Source: Rahnella victoriana (GTDB lineage Bacteria; Pseudomonadota; Gammaproteobacteria; Enterobacterales; Enterobacteriaceae). From it: DNA of 64,000 bases. Below are positions 63,707 to 64,000 of this stretch, in pieces. How positions within the stretch are numbered: the first letter of the stretch is position 1; each line of letters opens with the position of its first letter. Below the pieces are notes generated by a model, which saw nothing but the letters and a program-made list of their open reading frames with translations, was not told the DNA's origin and made no database searches. The DNA is taken from contig NZ_SJOJ01000025.1 of assembly GCF_004330295.1 (NCBI RefSeq), positions 1-64,000 of the forward strand. Reading direction: 5' to 3'. Made by a program: the position numbers and the translations under genes.

Positions 63707-64000
63707 ATGACAAGGTTATTTCATGGCAAACGTATGCACATTGCCGTGCTGCTCTTCAGCTTTTTTATTCTCCCTGTGACCGCGCAGGCCTCTGTCGTCG
63801 TGACAGGAACCCGGGTTATTTATCCTGAATCGGCCCGTGAAGTGACCGTAAAACTCAATAACGGAGGCAGTACTCCTGCTTTAATCCAATCATGGATTGA
63901 TAACGGCGACCCGAAAGCCACGCCTGACGTTGCCAGTTCACCTTTTATTCTGACACCGCCTATCGCGCGCATCGACAGCCATAAAGGTCAGGTGTTACGC
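63707..64000 (+). CDS. Fimbrial periplasmic chaperone (PapD/FimC type), partial
   Basis: 98 codons to the window edge. Signal peptide to about AQA-SV (27), then VVVTGTRVIYPESAREVTVKLNN, ALIQSWIDNGDP and SPFILTPPIARIDSHKGQVLR, the conserved first Ig domain with the Arg and Lys that hold the pilin C-terminus (Lys in HKGQVLR). AAAAAGGA precedes the start. The rest of the protein and the usher lie beyond the window. Confidence 0.92.
   Translation, partial: MTRLFHGKRMHIAVLLFSFFILPVTAQASVVVTGTRVIYPESAREVTVKLNNGGSTPALIQSWIDNGDPKATPDVASSPFILTPPIARIDSHKGQVLR

Overview
The window reads as chromosomal DNA of an enterobacterium in the Rahnella/Serratia part of Enterobacterales. The signs are: a chromosomal-style class A beta-lactamase of the RAHN/CTX-M type, a dat-ddc diaminopropane operon, an NWETF-tailed chemoreceptor, chaperone-usher fimbriae, a DUF883 (ElaB/YqjD-like) protein and an IS4-group element. 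The genus is inferred from recognised protein types; no database search was possible. I see no rRNA, tRNA or CRISPR array.

Layout. 1-6.3 kb: a homocysteine S-methyltransferase gene leads a complete peptide/opine-type ABC importer operon, behind three in-phase 8-bp units that resemble a MetJ operator. 6.5-10.6 kb: a chemoreceptor, the beta-lactamase, an aldo/keto reductase and an unknown small gene. 11.5-14.4 kb: dat-ddc, making 1,3-diaminopropane. 14.6-26.4 kb: a mosaic of regulators and small enzymes (isochorismatase-like, GNAT, IclR/MFS, HxlR/alcohol dehydrogenase, CocE-type hydrolase/TetR, TetR/DUF1348, DJ-1 type). It contains a fused MFS/LysR pseudogene pair and a TetR remnant. 26.5-40.5 kb: a large catabolic island. 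A nine-gene minus-strand run (reductase, CodA-like amidohydrolase, RidA, creatininase, ABC importer, FAD oxidoreductase, OprD porin) diverges from LysR, a second paralogous solute-binding protein, an 8-oxoguanine-deaminase-like enzyme and an Fe(II)/2OG dioxygenase. 40.6-42.0 kb: a YjfB-type small protein and a lone PstS. 42.5-50.4 kb: an efflux pump and a flavin-redox island with two Old Yellow Enzymes, a luciferase-like monooxygenase, EthD and SnoaL-like proteins. 50.5-50.9 kb: a broken IS3-family transposase. 51.2-56.7 kb: a sugar-acid operon (MHS transporter, enolase-superfamily dehydratase, DHDPS-family lyase, KDGal kinase, KDPGal aldolase) with a convergent IclR regulator. 57-64 kb: a small membrane protein, MscS channel, alpha/beta hydrolase, lipoprotein, an intact IS4-type element inserted into a terminator, DUF883, and the start of a fimbrial operon cut by the window end.

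How it fits together. Most blocks are self-contained cassettes of importer, enzymes and local regulator, giving a soil/plant-associated scavenger style of metabolism. Copies of a dispersed intergenic repeat lie at about 17.5, 42.2, 50.5, 56.9 and 57.7 kb, close to block edges, together with pseudogenes and IS remnants, which suggests repeated gain and loss. The N-heterocycle island at 26.5-40.5 kb is the best candidate for an undescribed pathway. The IS4 insertion that splits the DUF883 terminator is the clearest structural event.
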